Shown: positions 52,965-62,254, numbered from the stretch's first letter. The stretch: DNA of 64,000 nt from Hyphomicrobiales bacterium (GCA_900472295.1 UCIA01000008.1:213756-277755); one strand, 5' to 3'. Numbers and translations: made by a program. The notes: generated by a model not told the origin, from the sequence alone.

Positions 52965-54200
52965 CTATTGCGGCGTCTCCGCCTCGGCGCGGATCAGCTT
53001 GATGTCGGCGCCCGCCGCCCAGGCGCCGATATCCTCGCGCCGCAACGCAGCCGCCATCATGTCGGGAAACAGATCCGGCGTGCAGGCAAAGACCGGTATG
53101 CCAAGCGCTGCGACCGAGGCCGACATTGCCGGATCGTAGCCCGGCCGGCCCTGATCGGTCAGCGCCAGCAGCACCACGACATTGACGCCGGATCGCACCA
53201 GCGCCGCCAGACGGCGCAGCAATTCCTGGCCGTTGCCGCCCTCATAGAGGTCGGTGATCAGCACGAAATGCGACTTGGTCGGCCGCTCGATGCGGTCGGC
53301 GCAATAGGCGACCGCCTGGTTGATGTCGGTGCCGCCGCCAAGCTGCACGCCAAACAGCACTTCGACCGGGTCGCTGAGCTCTTCGGTCAGGTCGACGATG
53401 GCCGTGTCGAAGCAAACCAGCTTGGTGCGAACCACCGGCAGCGAGGCCATCACAGCGGCGAAGATCGAGGCGTAGATCACCGAGCTCGCCATCGAGCCGG
53501 ACTGGTCGACGCACAGCACCACTTCGTCGAGATCGACCAGCCGGCGCTGCTTGCGCATGAAACCGACGAGTTTCTCCGGCACAATGGTTTTGTGCTCAGG
53601 CTGATAGTGGCGAAGATTGGCAGAGATGGTGCGGGGCCAGTCGATGTCGCGCTGGCGGGGCCGGTTGGTACGTCGCGACTTGTCAAGTGCGCCGCGGATC
53701 GCCTCGGCGGTCTTCTGCTCCAGCCGCTGCATCAGCTTGGCGACGATATCGGCGATGATGGTGCGGGCAATATCCTTGGTCTTGGCCGGCATCACCGAGC
53801 GCAGCGAAATCAGGTCGGCGACGAGATTGACGTCCGCCTCGATCGCCTTGAGGAATTCCGGCTCCATCAGCATCTGCTTCAGGTTCAGCCGCTCGAAGGC
53901 GTCCTTCTGCACAATCTGGACGACCTGCGCCGGAAAAAAGGAGCGGATATCGCCCATCCATTGCGCCACACGCGGCGCCGAGCGGCCGAGCCCGCCGCGC
54001 CGCTTGCGCGGATCGGCATCGGCATTGGCGCCGTCGCCGTAAAGCGCATCGAGCGCCGAAGACAGTTTCTTGTCATCGCTGGAAAGGGCGGAGGAAGCCT
54101 CGTCGTCAGCGCCGATCGCCAGCCGCCAGCGGCGCTCTCGCCCACTATCGGAGGACGCGGGGCCGGGTTCGGGCACTTCTGTGTCGTCGTCCATTGTCAT
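52965..54200 (-). CDS. VWA-domain protein of a MoxR system
   Basis: The 411-residue protein has a helical N-terminal half and a C-terminal von Willebrand A domain with an intact MIDAS motif DQSGSM (VVLCVDQSGSMASS) plus the Thr (GGGTDINQ) and Asp (LITDLYEGG) metal ligands. There is no signal peptide, so it is cytoplasmic. The ATG at 54200 overlaps the previous stop (ATGA). VWA partners of MoxR ATPases present substrates for metal insertion or remodelling. It is the last gene of the five-gene operon and converges on clpV with a 23-bp gap holding the 12-bp palindrome GTCAGGCCTGAC. Confidence 0.87.
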   Translation of the reverse strand: MTMDDDTEVPEPGPASSDSGRERRWRLAIGADDEASSALSSDDKKLSSALDALYGDGANADADPRKRRGGLGRSAPRVAQWMGDIRSFFPAQVVQIVQKDAFERLNLKQMLMEPEFLKAIEADVNLVADLISLRSVMPAKTKDIARTIIADIVAKLMQRLEQKTAEAIRGALDKSRRTNRPRQRDIDWPRTISANLRHYQPEHKTIVPEKLVGFMRKQRRLVDLDEVVLCVDQSGSMASSVIYASIFAAVMASLPVVRTKLVCFDTAIVDLTEELSDPVEVLFGVQLGGGTDINQAVAYCADRIERPTKSHFVLITDLYEGGNGQELLRRLAALVRSGVNVVVLLALTDQGRPGYDPAMSASVAALGIPVFACTPDLFPDMMAAALRREDIGAWAAGADIKLIRAEAETPQ

Positions 54201-56446
54201 GCTCCGCCCACCAGCAAGGGCCCAAGCCGCTCCAGATGCCGGCGCCAGCCCTCGCCGCCATCCGGCGCCGGCGTCAGCCCGGCCGGCAGCCGTGCGGTGC
54301 GGCCGAGCACAGCCTCGATCAGCCGACGGCGCTCCATCGAGTCCAGATTGGAGAAGACGCGGCGCAGCAGCGGCAGATGCGCGACGAAGGCGTCTTCGTC
54401 GAGGGATTTCAGCCACGCATCGACCGCGCCGCGCAAGCCTTCGTCATAGATCAGCCGCTGGCCGGCGGTGCTGAAGAAACCTTCGAAGAAGCCGGCTGCC
54501 TGCACGACCGGCGTCCCCGGCGACAGCCTGCGCCCAAGCAGTCCGGCAGCGTCTTCGGCTGACAGCTGGCCGGCTTCGTAAAGCAGATGCGCGGCGCAGC
54601 CGGCGAGCAGCGCCGTCGAGCGCGGCCCTTCCAGCACTCCGGTCAGCCCGTTGCGCCAGGCGTCGAGAACATCGTCGCCGGGCTCAACCAGGCGGATCGC
54701 CGCGTCGGCCTTTCGCACCGCGCCGACAAGTGTCGTGGCGGCCTGCTCGTCCAGGTCGCGCACCGCATAGGGCAATGCGATCGCGCCTTCGACGATCAGC
54801 CGTTCCAACAAACCGGACAGCCGGTTTGTTTCGGTCTTGCGCGCCTCACCATAGCGGATGATGTCGGCAAGCGGCGGCACTGAGGCCAGCATCTCCAGGC
54901 ATTCGCTGCTGTGCGCCGCCCGCGCCTCCAGCGCCGCAAGGCCGGCGCTCGCGGCCTCCGACAGGTCAGCAGTGATGGCGCTCTGGACAAGGGCGGCCAG
55001 CGTGTCGAGGCTGGCTGCGGCGCCGAGCATCTGGGTCAGGCGGCCATTGGCGGCCTTTTCGATGGTCGGGCCATAGATCAGGTTCTCGACCAGCCGCACG
55101 GCATATTCCGGCTCCCAGGCCAGCGTCCACTTCTCGCGAAACGTTCCGCGGCTGCGGCCGGCATCGGCCAGCCTGCCCCATTGCACGCCAAGCACGTTCA
55201 GCCGATGCAGCAATGTCGAGCGAAACAGACCGCTGTCGCTGCGCAAATCGACGGACAGTTCGCGCTCCAGCGCCTCCGGCTTGAGCCGCGCCGCTTTCTG
55301 GTTGCGCTGCAGATCCTCGATCAGCGGCGCCAGCGGTGTGTCGGGCGGAATTTCGCCGACATCCGCACCCAAAAGCAGCTCGGCCTCGACCAGCGCCCAC
55401 AGCACCGCTTCGCCGTTGAACAGCGCCGCGATCGCGGCGTCGCGCAATTCCTCGAAGCCGGGTTTCGGCCGCTCGCGAATGGCGGCCAGCGTACGGGCAA
55501 GCCGCTCGGCTTCGATCAGCGACGCCGTCGAGACCAGATGGCCTTTCACCCGCAGCACCGCCGCGATCATCGCCAGCCACAGCGTCGCGGCATCGCGCCG
55601 GTCGCGCGTGCGCCAAAGATGCTTGCACCAGCCGGGCGCGACGACGCCAGCGCCATAGCCATAGCCCAGTGCCAGGCGCGGTCCCGTCCATGGCGCCCAG
55701 GTCATGATGCTCTTGCGCCGGGCAATTCCCTTGATCAGCGCCTGGTCGTTCTTCTGCGTGTGCGCGGCCTGCAGGGCCGGCACGTGCCAGGCGCCGCAGA
55801 CGACCGCAATCGGTCCGTCGAATTCCTTGCACGCGGCAGTGATTTCCAGCCGCATATGCGCTTCACGCTTGGCCTCGAACGGCGCGATCGTACCTTCGCC
55901 GTCGCGCAGCGTCGTCATCGCATCGGCGATGGCCGCAAAGATCGGACCCGGCTGCGGGTTCTGCTCGATAATGTCGGCCCACCAGCTTTCGCCATCCTCA
56001 TAGCCGGCGGCCTCGGCCAGCGTGCCGATCGGATCGCGATGCGATGCGGGCTCGCCATCCTCGCCGGCTTCGTCCTTCGGCTCGGTTTCCTCGCCCTCAT
56101 CGGTCTTGCCATCGTCGGTGACCGGTGCTGCGAACCGCGCCGATGACGGCAGGTCGATGAACCGGAGCGCCGCCTTGTTTTCGACTGCCCACACCGCCGC
56201 CTGGTATTCGGGCGAGAATTCTGCGAACGGCCAGAAGCTGGTCGCGGCCGGGTCGTCCTCGGGATAGCAGAGCAGCGCCACAGGCGGCTGCATCTCCGGG
56301 CGCGCCAGCAATGGCAGCAGCGCGGAAGCGTCGCTCGGCCCCTCGATCAGCACGGCAACCGGCTGCAAGTCGCGCAGCGCCTGCACCAGGCTGGCGGCGG
56401 AGCCCGGCCCGTGATGGCGAATGCCGAAATAGGCGACGTCGCTCAT
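54197..56446 (-). CDS. DUF5682-like protein, resembles the TraB/EreA/ChaN superfamily
   Basis: The 749-residue cytoplasmic protein opens YFGIRHHGPGSAASLVQAL followed by VLIEGPSDA (residues about 31-40), and has IAVVCGAWHVPAL near residues 214-226. This order of His-rich start, conserved Glu and a later GxxH is the layout of the TraB/EreA/ChaN hydrolase-like superfamily. The remaining 450 residues are helical and unrecognised. The family name DUF5682 is from memory. It sits between the MoxR ATPase and the VWA gene, overlapping the latter by 4 bp, so it is probably part of one complex. An Asp/Glu-rich insert lies near residues 105-135. Confidence 0.75.
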   Translation of the reverse strand: MSDVAYFGIRHHGPGSAASLVQALRDLQPVAVLIEGPSDASALLPLLARPEMQPPVALLCYPEDDPAATSFWPFAEFSPEYQAAVWAVENKAALRFIDLPSSARFAAPVTDDGKTDEGEETEPKDEAGEDGEPASHRDPIGTLAEAAGYEDGESWWADIIEQNPQPGPIFAAIADAMTTLRDGEGTIAPFEAKREAHMRLEITAACKEFDGPIAVVCGAWHVPALQAAHTQKNDQALIKGIARRKSIMTWAPWTGPRLALGYGYGAGVVAPGWCKHLWRTRDRRDAATLWLAMIAAVLRVKGHLVSTASLIEAERLARTLAAIRERPKPGFEELRDAAIAALFNGEAVLWALVEAELLLGADVGEIPPDTPLAPLIEDLQRNQKAARLKPEALERELSVDLRSDSGLFRSTLLHRLNVLGVQWGRLADAGRSRGTFREKWTLAWEPEYAVRLVENLIYGPTIEKAANGRLTQMLGAAASLDTLAALVQSAITADLSEAASAGLAALEARAAHSSECLEMLASVPPLADIIRYGEARKTETNRLSGLLERLIVEGAIALPYAVRDLDEQAATTLVGAVRKADAAIRLVEPGDDVLDAWRNGLTGVLEGPRSTALLAGCAAHLLYEAGQLSAEDAAGLLGRRLSPGTPVVQAAGFFEGFFSTAGQRLIYDEGLRGAVDAWLKSLDEDAFVAHLPLLRRVFSNLDSMERRRLIEAVLGRTARLPAGLTPAPDGGEGWRRHLERLGPLLVGGA

Positions 56447-56450
56447 GACC

Positions 56451-57530
56451 TCAGATCGCTGCGTTCAGCGCCGCGTAATAGCCGGCATAGTCCGGTCGCT
56501 TCTTCAGCACCGTTTCGAGATATTCCTCGAGCACCACCTTGTCCTGCACCGGGTCCTTGATGATGGCGCCGACGAGGCTGGCGGCAAGACCTTCGGCGCC
56601 GAGCTTGCCGCTGTCGAACCATGCCGCCTGGCTGAGGCCGCCAACCATGGTCGCGATCGCCTCGGCGGTCGACAGGGAACCCGAAGGCGTCTTCAGCGTC
56701 ACCTTGCCGTCAGCCGTCGCTCCGGAGCGCAGCTCGCGAAAAATGGTCAGCACGCGGGCGATCTCCTCGCCGACATTCTTCGGCACCGGCAGGTCGAGCC
56801 CGCCGGCCATCTCGTCGACCCGCTTGGCGACGATCGCCACCTCTTCGGCCATGTCTTCGGGCAGCGGCAGCACCACCACATTGAAGCGGCGCTTGAGCGC
56901 CGAGGACAATTCGTTGACGCCCTTATCGCGGTTGTTGGCGGTGGCGATGATGTTGAAGCCGCGCTGGGCATAGAGCGAGGTGTTGAGCTCCGGGATCGGC
57001 ATCATCTTTTCCGACAGCACGGTGATCAAAGTGTCCTGCACGTCGGAGCCCATGCGCGTCAGCTCTTCCAGCCGGCAGAGCTTGCCGCTCTCCATGGCGC
57101 GGTAGAGTGGCGTCGGCACCAGCGCGTCCTGGCTCGGCCCCTTGGCCAGAAGCTGCGCATAACTCCAGCCATAGCGGATCTGGTTCTCGTCGGTGCCGGC
57201 CGTGCACTGCACGATCAACGTCGAGTTGCCCATGATGGCGGCGGCGAGATGTTCCGACACCCACGACTTGGCAGTGCCGGGGACGCCGAGCAATAGCAGC
57301 GCGCGGTCGGTGGCGAGTGTCGCCACCGCCGTTTCCATCAGTCGGCGGCGGCCGACATATTTTGGCGATATCACGGTGCCGTCGCTTACCTTGCCGCCGA
57401 GCAGATAGGTCAGAACGGCCTTTGGCGAGAGGCTCCATCCCGCAGGTTTTTGCTTGTCGTCATTGCGCGCCAGCGCCTGCAGTTCAGCGGCATAGGCCTG
57501 CTCGACGGGGAGGCGGATGGCTGCGTTCAT
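56451..57530 (-). CDS. MoxR-type AAA+ ATPase
   Basis: The 359-residue AAA+ protein has Walker A GVPGTAKSW (82-90), a Walker B/sensor region around SGKLCRLEELTRMGSDVQD, sensor 1 IIATANNRDKG, and a C-terminal lid helix domain. The P-loop GxPGTAKS is typical of MoxR ATPases. It likely remodels a substrate presented by the VWA protein encoded two genes downstream. CGGAGAAC precedes the ATG. The gap to the next gene is only 4 bp. Confidence 0.88.
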   Translation of the reverse strand: MNAAIRLPVEQAYAAELQALARNDDKQKPAGWSLSPKAVLTYLLGGKVSDGTVISPKYVGRRRLMETAVATLATDRALLLLGVPGTAKSWVSEHLAAAIMGNSTLIVQCTAGTDENQIRYGWSYAQLLAKGPSQDALVPTPLYRAMESGKLCRLEELTRMGSDVQDTLITVLSEKMMPIPELNTSLYAQRGFNIIATANNRDKGVNELSSALKRRFNVVVLPLPEDMAEEVAIVAKRVDEMAGGLDLPVPKNVGEEIARVLTIFRELRSGATADGKVTLKTPSGSLSTAEAIATMVGGLSQAAWFDSGKLGAEGLAASLVGAIIKDPVQDKVVLEEYLETVLKKRPDYAGYYAALNAAI

Positions 57531-57549
57531 TGTGCTGTTCTCCGGATTG

Positions 57550-58983
57550 TCATGTGTTGGTTCCCGTCAGGGCCGCGTTGAGGCGCAGGAAAGCGAGCGA
57601 GGCTGCCGCTGGCGGCATGCCGGCCGCGACAATGTCGGCGATCAATCGTTCCGCAGCCGCTGCCGCGGCAAGAAAGCCTATCGTTTCCAGAGCGTGGTCC
57701 GCGCTTCGCTTCGCCGGCTCATCGTTTCCCGCAACCTTGGTGCGCAGCGCCGACAGCGCCTTGCCATTTGCCAGATCGCCCCATTCCAGCCAGCTTGCTT
57801 CGGCGCCTTCGACCAGGTTGAGCGCTTCAAGATTTTGCGCATCCTTCAGGATCTGCCTGATCAGGGTACGCTTCCTGCCGCTATCCAGACGCAACATGAG
57901 GTGGAAGACGAATAGCGCCGGCTTGCCGCCTTCGGCGACAAGCGTGTCCGCCAACAGCGCCACCGTGGCATCGCTGCCGGACACCGCGACCATCCGAACG
58001 AGAGACAGATCCGCTTTGTCGTCGGCACCGAATTGCCATGCCTCGATGAAATCGGACTCCGTTTTGCCGAAGCGAGCGGCAAGATCGACCAGGTAACAGC
58101 TTGCAAACAGGTCGACGCGACTGCTTTCCTGCGCAACCGATTTGAGTTTCGCCGGGGTGTAGGTGGTGCGGCGGCGGATGAAGCCGGATTTGCCTTCTAC
58201 GATGAAGGCAGCGAGTTCGGCAACGGGGTCGTCGGCCCCGCCATCGCCAACACGACCGTGCTCGCCCAGCCTTGCCAGCAGCCGTCCCGCCAGCTCCTGC
58301 ACCTTGCCGGAGCGGTCGGTGGCCAGGCCTTTCAGGAACGGCGCGTCCTCCGGCGTCAGCCCGAAATGCATGAGTTCGATCAGCGCCAGCCGGACTTCCG
58401 CCGGTTCGCCCGGCGCCTTGGCTTCGATCAGGTTGCGGGCCGTGGCCGGGTCGCGGCGTCGCATCTCGCCCAGCGCTATGCGCCGCGCGGCGGGATAGAA
58501 GTCATCCCAGTTCTGAACCGTCAGCTGCTCCTGCGGGGTAGTTTTCAGACCTTCCACGCTGGCTTGCCAGTCGATCCAGGGGGCATAGACGTCGGGGCTG
58601 TTCGGGTCCGATGCCGACGGCATCCAGTCCATCGGATGCAGCACGTAGCCCCGGCTGGCGACGAGCGTTGCAATGCGCGACTTGCGCCGCGCATCGGCGG
58701 CGTTCTTCAAGGCAGCCCGCAACAGCGGTCGCAACCGCTCCGGCAGCAGCGGCAGGTCAAGCCTTGGCAACGGCGGACGCCGCTTCAGCGTCTTCGGCGC
58801 GGCTGGCCTTAAGCCCACATCGAGCGCCTGCGCGGCGATCGCCAGCAACAGCCGCTCGCGTTCATCCGGGCTTGCACCAGCGGCGATTTCCTTCCACGCG
58901 GCCGGCGCCAGATCGAATGTCGTTCCGCCGGTGATCCAGCAGTCGCGCATCGTCGCCAGGCCGGCCAGTTCGAGCTCGTTCAT
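57550..58983 (-). CDS. DUF5691-like helical-repeat protein
   Basis: The 477-residue protein is Ala/Leu/Arg-rich, with HEAT-like helical pairs and a conserved-looking centre (EVRLALIELMHFGLTPEDAP, FLKGLATDRSGKVQELAGRL). The N-terminal LAGLATMRDCWITGG and its place between a SWIM protein and a MoxR ATPase match DUF5691 proteins as I remember them. There is no signal peptide or catalytic motif. The ATG at 58983 overlaps the SWIM stop (ATGA); the longer frame is Arg-rich shadow. It is probably a scaffold in the MoxR complex. Confidence 0.72.
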   Translation of the reverse strand: MNELELAGLATMRDCWITGGTTFDLAPAAWKEIAAGASPDERERLLLAIAAQALDVGLRPAAPKTLKRRPPLPRLDLPLLPERLRPLLRAALKNAADARRKSRIATLVASRGYVLHPMDWMPSASDPNSPDVYAPWIDWQASVEGLKTTPQEQLTVQNWDDFYPAARRIALGEMRRRDPATARNLIEAKAPGEPAEVRLALIELMHFGLTPEDAPFLKGLATDRSGKVQELAGRLLARLGEHGRVGDGGADDPVAELAAFIVEGKSGFIRRRTTYTPAKLKSVAQESSRVDLFASCYLVDLAARFGKTESDFIEAWQFGADDKADLSLVRMVAVSGSDATVALLADTLVAEGGKPALFVFHLMLRLDSGRKRTLIRQILKDAQNLEALNLVEGAEASWLEWGDLANGKALSALRTKVAGNDEPAKRSADHALETIGFLAAAAAAERLIADIVAAGMPPAAASLAFLRLNAALTGTNT

Positions 58984-60416
58984 GACAGATCGAGCCTCCC
59001 GAAGCCGCTTTGCGCGGCGAGCAGATCGAGCCGCGCGCCGTTCCACAGTGCTGCCGTGGCCGCGAGATCGAGCCCGAGCACGGTTTGATCGACGCTGCCG
59101 GCGACGGGCAGGGCGATCCCTTGCGGATCGTGCGCCGCTTGCCACCAGGCAGCGCCGCGCTCGTCGAGCAGGATCGCGCCGGCCGGCAGCATCAGCGGGC
59201 TATCGGTGGACCAGGGTGCTGCGTCCTGATGCGATGCATGCGCCGCCAGCGGATCCCTAATGGTGCCGAGGCCGAAATCAGGCCAGGCGCCGGACGCGAC
59301 ATCGCCCTTGCGCTCCGCCACCAGGGCGCGCAGCGGCTGTCGCGACGGATAAAACACCAGCCTTGCATCGAATCGGTCACCAGGCGTGAACGCCGCCGAG
59401 CGGCGGCCGGCCGAAGCCGGAAAGAAATCGAGCAGCAGCGCAAATTGCGGCGTCGGGCTTTTCAGGTCGAGCAGCCAGGTCGAATGGCTGACAAGGCCGT
59501 CACGGCGGGTCTCGATCTTCTCGCCGATGACTTCCCACTGGCTGTCGACCTGTTTTGCATCGGGATTGGCCAGAACCTGGTCGCGGGTCTCGGACGCCGA
59601 CACCAGCCGCTTCAGTTCGGGATCGTCCGGCGCCGAGCGCCACGCCTTGGCCAGCAGCACCAGCTTGCCAAGCTCGCGGATCGCCGCATCCGGCCGTTCC
59701 TCGCTGCGCAGCGCCATCAGCCGCGCCGGGATTTCGTCGATGCGTCCGGCAAGCGCCGTCGCTTTCATGTCGACCAGCCGCGCGGCAATCCGCCGGCAAC
59801 GCTCGCTGCTGGCATCGGCAAAGACGGAAAGGCCAAGCCGCAGCTGGTCGGCAATCCACTGGTCGAGTTCGTCCAGCGCGCCGGCCACCGCAGTGCGCGT
59901 ATCTTCCGCCCGCTTGCGCTGCGCTGCTTCACGGCGCTCCGCCGCTGCGGCATCTTCGACGGTGTTTTCCTCCGGTTGCGAGGCCTCGCCGATGCTTTTG
60001 CCGGCCGCCCCGGCTCCCGCGCCCGATGTTGCAGTGGCCGGCTGGCTTGTCGTCTTCCTGCGCCTGCCAAGCCAGTCATTGACCCATTCCGGCGTTGTTT
60101 CCGCTGCTGTGAAGCTGGTGGGCGCGGTGGCGGCGATCCACATCAGCGCCAGCGTATGCTTGCAGGGAAATTTTCGCGACGGGCAGGTGCATTTGTAGCC
60201 GTGGTCGCCGGTGTCGACCACGGTGCGATAGGGGTTGGATCCGGAGCCCTGGCATTCGCCCCAGATCAGCGCCTGCTGCTCGTTCTTCTCCAGCCGTGGC
60301 CAGTTCGAGCGCTTGGTCAGCTTCGAGGCGGCGCTCAGCGACGCCTGATCGGGGGCCAGCGCCTCGATGGTTTTCAGGTCGAATTCCAAGCCGCGCCTCT
60401 CGTCACCCCAAATCAA
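58980..60416 (-). CDS. SWIM zinc-finger protein heading the MoxR operon
   Basis: The 478-residue protein has the SWIM motif CxCx6CxH in YKCTCPSRKFPCKHTLAL (Cys76, Cys78, Cys85, His87), preceded by ALIWGECQGSGSNPYRT, the usual lead-in for this family. The rest is a helical middle and a beta-rich end. SWIM fingers bind DNA or protein. An in-frame stop lies just upstream and no ATG is available, so the start is TTG at 60416, or TTG at 60389, which has GAGAGG upstream. It is the first gene of the operon and is coupled to the DUF5691-like gene. Confidence 0.82.
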   Translation of the reverse strand: MIWGDERRGLEFDLKTIEALAPDQASLSAASKLTKRSNWPRLEKNEQQALIWGECQGSGSNPYRTVVDTGDHGYKCTCPSRKFPCKHTLALMWIAATAPTSFTAAETTPEWVNDWLGRRRKTTSQPATATSGAGAGAAGKSIGEASQPEENTVEDAAAAERREAAQRKRAEDTRTAVAGALDELDQWIADQLRLGLSVFADASSERCRRIAARLVDMKATALAGRIDEIPARLMALRSEERPDAAIRELGKLVLLAKAWRSAPDDPELKRLVSASETRDQVLANPDAKQVDSQWEVIGEKIETRRDGLVSHSTWLLDLKSPTPQFALLLDFFPASAGRRSAAFTPGDRFDARLVFYPSRQPLRALVAERKGDVASGAWPDFGLGTIRDPLAAHASHQDAAPWSTDSPLMLPAGAILLDERGAAWWQAAHDPQGIALPVAGSVDQTVLGLDLAATAALWNGARLDLLAAQSGFGRLDLS

Positions 60417-60487
60417 TGCCTGGCATCAGTATAGGGTGCCGTTTGTGAAGGATTGTTGTGGCTCCGGCAAGATGAAGATGGCGCGGA

Positions 60488-61027
60488 TCAGTAGAGCGGT
60501 GTAGCCATATGCCGGGGCGTCGGCCATTGCGCCGTAATCTCGGGCTGCACCGGCCGCTCAAGATAGGTCGACAGCACGACATAGCTTCGCGTCGAGGTGA
60601 CGCCGGGCGTTTCGTAGAGACGCGCCAGCAGGCCCTCGAGCGCCCTGGTGTCCTCGGTGCGGACCTTGAGCAGCATGCAGGTATCGCCGGCCACCGAATG
60701 GATCTCCTCGACCTCAGGATATTGCGAAACGGCCATCAGCTCCGGCGTCTTGCCCCAGCCCTTGGTATCGATATGCACGAAGGTCAGCAGCGGCTTCTTC
60801 ACCGCCTTGGGGTCGATGATCACCGCCGTGCCGCGGATGGCGCCGCTGCGCCGCAGGCGTTTCACCCGCTCATGCGCCGCCGGTGGCGACAGGCAGACGC
60901 GTTCGCCAAGTTCGGCGTAGCTGATCGTTGCATCCTCGACCAGCGCGCCTAATATTTTTCGGTCGATCGCGTCGATCTCACGGGCAGCTACCTTGTTCTG
61001 CTGAACACCATCTGTTTCTTCATCCAT
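60488..61027 (-). CDS. Lrp/AsnC-family transcriptional regulator
   Basis: The 179-residue protein has an AsnC-type helix-turn-helix (IDAIDRKILGALVEDATISY, LSPPAAHERVKRLRRSG) and a C-terminal RAM ligand-binding domain (VAGDTCMLLKVRTEDTRALE). The start at 61027 follows AAGGAA; the longer frame overlaps the divergent exporter gene. It most likely controls the divergent MFS gene 48 bp away in response to an amino acid or related compound. Confidence 0.88.
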   Translation of the reverse strand: MDEETDGVQQNKVAAREIDAIDRKILGALVEDATISYAELGERVCLSPPAAHERVKRLRRSGAIRGTAVIIDPKAVKKPLLTFVHIDTKGWGKTPELMAVSQYPEVEEIHSVAGDTCMLLKVRTEDTRALEGLLARLYETPGVTSTRSYVVLSTYLERPVQPEITAQWPTPRHMATPLY

Positions 61028-61049
61028 AACGAAATTCCTTGTTGTCGCA

Positions 61050-61060
61050 GAATTTAATTC
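61050..61060. promoter_or_regulatory. Candidate Lrp-type operator
   Basis: GAATTTAATTC is an 11-bp palindrome with a central T in the 48-bp gap between the divergent Lrp-type gene (61027) and the MFS gene (61076). AT-rich palindromes of this kind are typical Lrp/AsnC sites. Confidence 0.4.
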
Positions 61061-61075
61061 GGCCACTATGCCGAT

Positions 61076-62254
61076 ATGACGAACGCACATCAAGCCGCAA
61101 CGCTCCCAGCAACAGCGCCGATCCCGGCGCTGGCCTATCTGCTGACCGGCTGCATCGCCGTCATCGGCTCGAACTCGCTGGTTCTGGGGCCGATCGCCCC
61201 GGCAGTCGCTGCGTCCTTCGGCACCAGCGTGCCGGCGGTGATGGCCGCGTCGGCTGCCTTCGGTCTCGGCACCTCGGCGAGTGCCCTGTTCCTCGCCCGC
61301 TACATCGACGGCGTCGGCGCCCGCCGCATGTTGCAGGGCGCGCTGCTGTTGCTGGCGGTCGGGCTTCTCGCCAGCGCGCTGGCGCCGACGGTGATCATGC
61401 TGGTCGCGGCCCAGGCCGTCGCCGGCATTGCCGCCGGCGTCGCCATGCCGGCCATCTATGCCAGTGCGGCGGCGATCGCGCCGCCCGGCCGCGAAAGCGG
61501 CACGATCGGCGTCGTGCTCACCGGCTGGACGGTCTCCATGGTGGCCGGCGTCTCGCTGTCGGCCGTGCTTGCCGACCTCGTGCACTGGCGCGCTGTCTTC
61601 GCCGCGGTTGCGGTGCTGTCAGCCATTGCGCTCGCCGCCTTGTCGATGACCTCGCTTAGCGACGTCAGGAAGAGCGGCCCGGCGCCTTCGCCGTTCGGGG
61701 CGCTGGCCATTCCCGGCATCGTGCCGTTGCTCATCGCCTGCATCGCCTTCATGACCGCTTTTTACGGTGTCTACGGCTATCTCGGTGACCATCTGCACCA
61801 GGATCTCGGCGAGCCTGTCAGCGCCAATGCGCTGGCCGCACTCGCCTATGGCGCGGGCTTCGGCACTGCGGCCTTTCTCGACGGCGTCATAGACCGCATC
61901 GGCGCGCGGCGCGTCATGCCTTTCGCCTATCTGCTGGTCGCCGCCGTCTATGTCGCGATTGCGCTGGCAAGCAGCAATTTCGTGCTGATCCTGGCCATGA
62001 TCGCCATATGGGGCCTGGCCAATCATTTCGGCCTGAACGTGCTGGTGATGCGCCTCACCGCGCTCGATCCGTCGCGCCGCGGCACCATTATGGGCCTCAA
62101 CAGTTCGGTCACCTATCTCGCGGTGTTTATCGGCACCACCAGCTTCGGCCCGCTTTATTCGTCCTTCGGCTTTGCCGCCTGCTCGCTGGTCGCGGCAGTG
62201 CTGATGCTGGTTGCGGCTGCTGCGGGGAGCTGGCGCTCGCCCGTCAGGTCGTAA
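61076..62254 (+). CDS. MFS transporter, DHA1-like exporter
   Basis: The 392-residue protein is hydrophobic with about 12 predicted membrane helices. The first is near residues 18-40. The MFS motif-A region reads FLARYIDGVGARRMLQGALL between helices 2 and 3, and a symmetric GVIDRIGARRVMPFAYLL lies between helices 8 and 9. The family exports drugs, sugars or amino acids by proton antiport. A divergent Lrp regulator suggests an amino-acid-like substrate, but this is inference. No strong ribosome site precedes the ATG. Confidence 0.87.
   Translation: MTNAHQAATLPATAPIPALAYLLTGCIAVIGSNSLVLGPIAPAVAASFGTSVPAVMAASAAFGLGTSASALFLARYIDGVGARRMLQGALLLLAVGLLASALAPTVIMLVAAQAVAGIAAGVAMPAIYASAAAIAPPGRESGTIGVVLTGWTVSMVAGVSLSAVLADLVHWRAVFAAVAVLSAIALAALSMTSLSDVRKSGPAPSPFGALAIPGIVPLLIACIAFMTAFYGVYGYLGDHLHQDLGEPVSANALAALAYGAGFGTAAFLDGVIDRIGARRVMPFAYLLVAAVYVAIALASSNFVLILAMIAIWGLANHFGLNVLVMRLTALDPSRRGTIMGLNSSVTYLAVFIGTTSFGPLYSSFGFAACSLVAAVLMLVAAAAGSWRSPVRS

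Noticed and set aside
61028..61585. Long N-terminus of the Lrp regulator
   Set aside because: The His/Arg/Gly-rich sequence is a shadow of the opposite MFS gene; the ATG at 61027 gives a normal Lrp protein.
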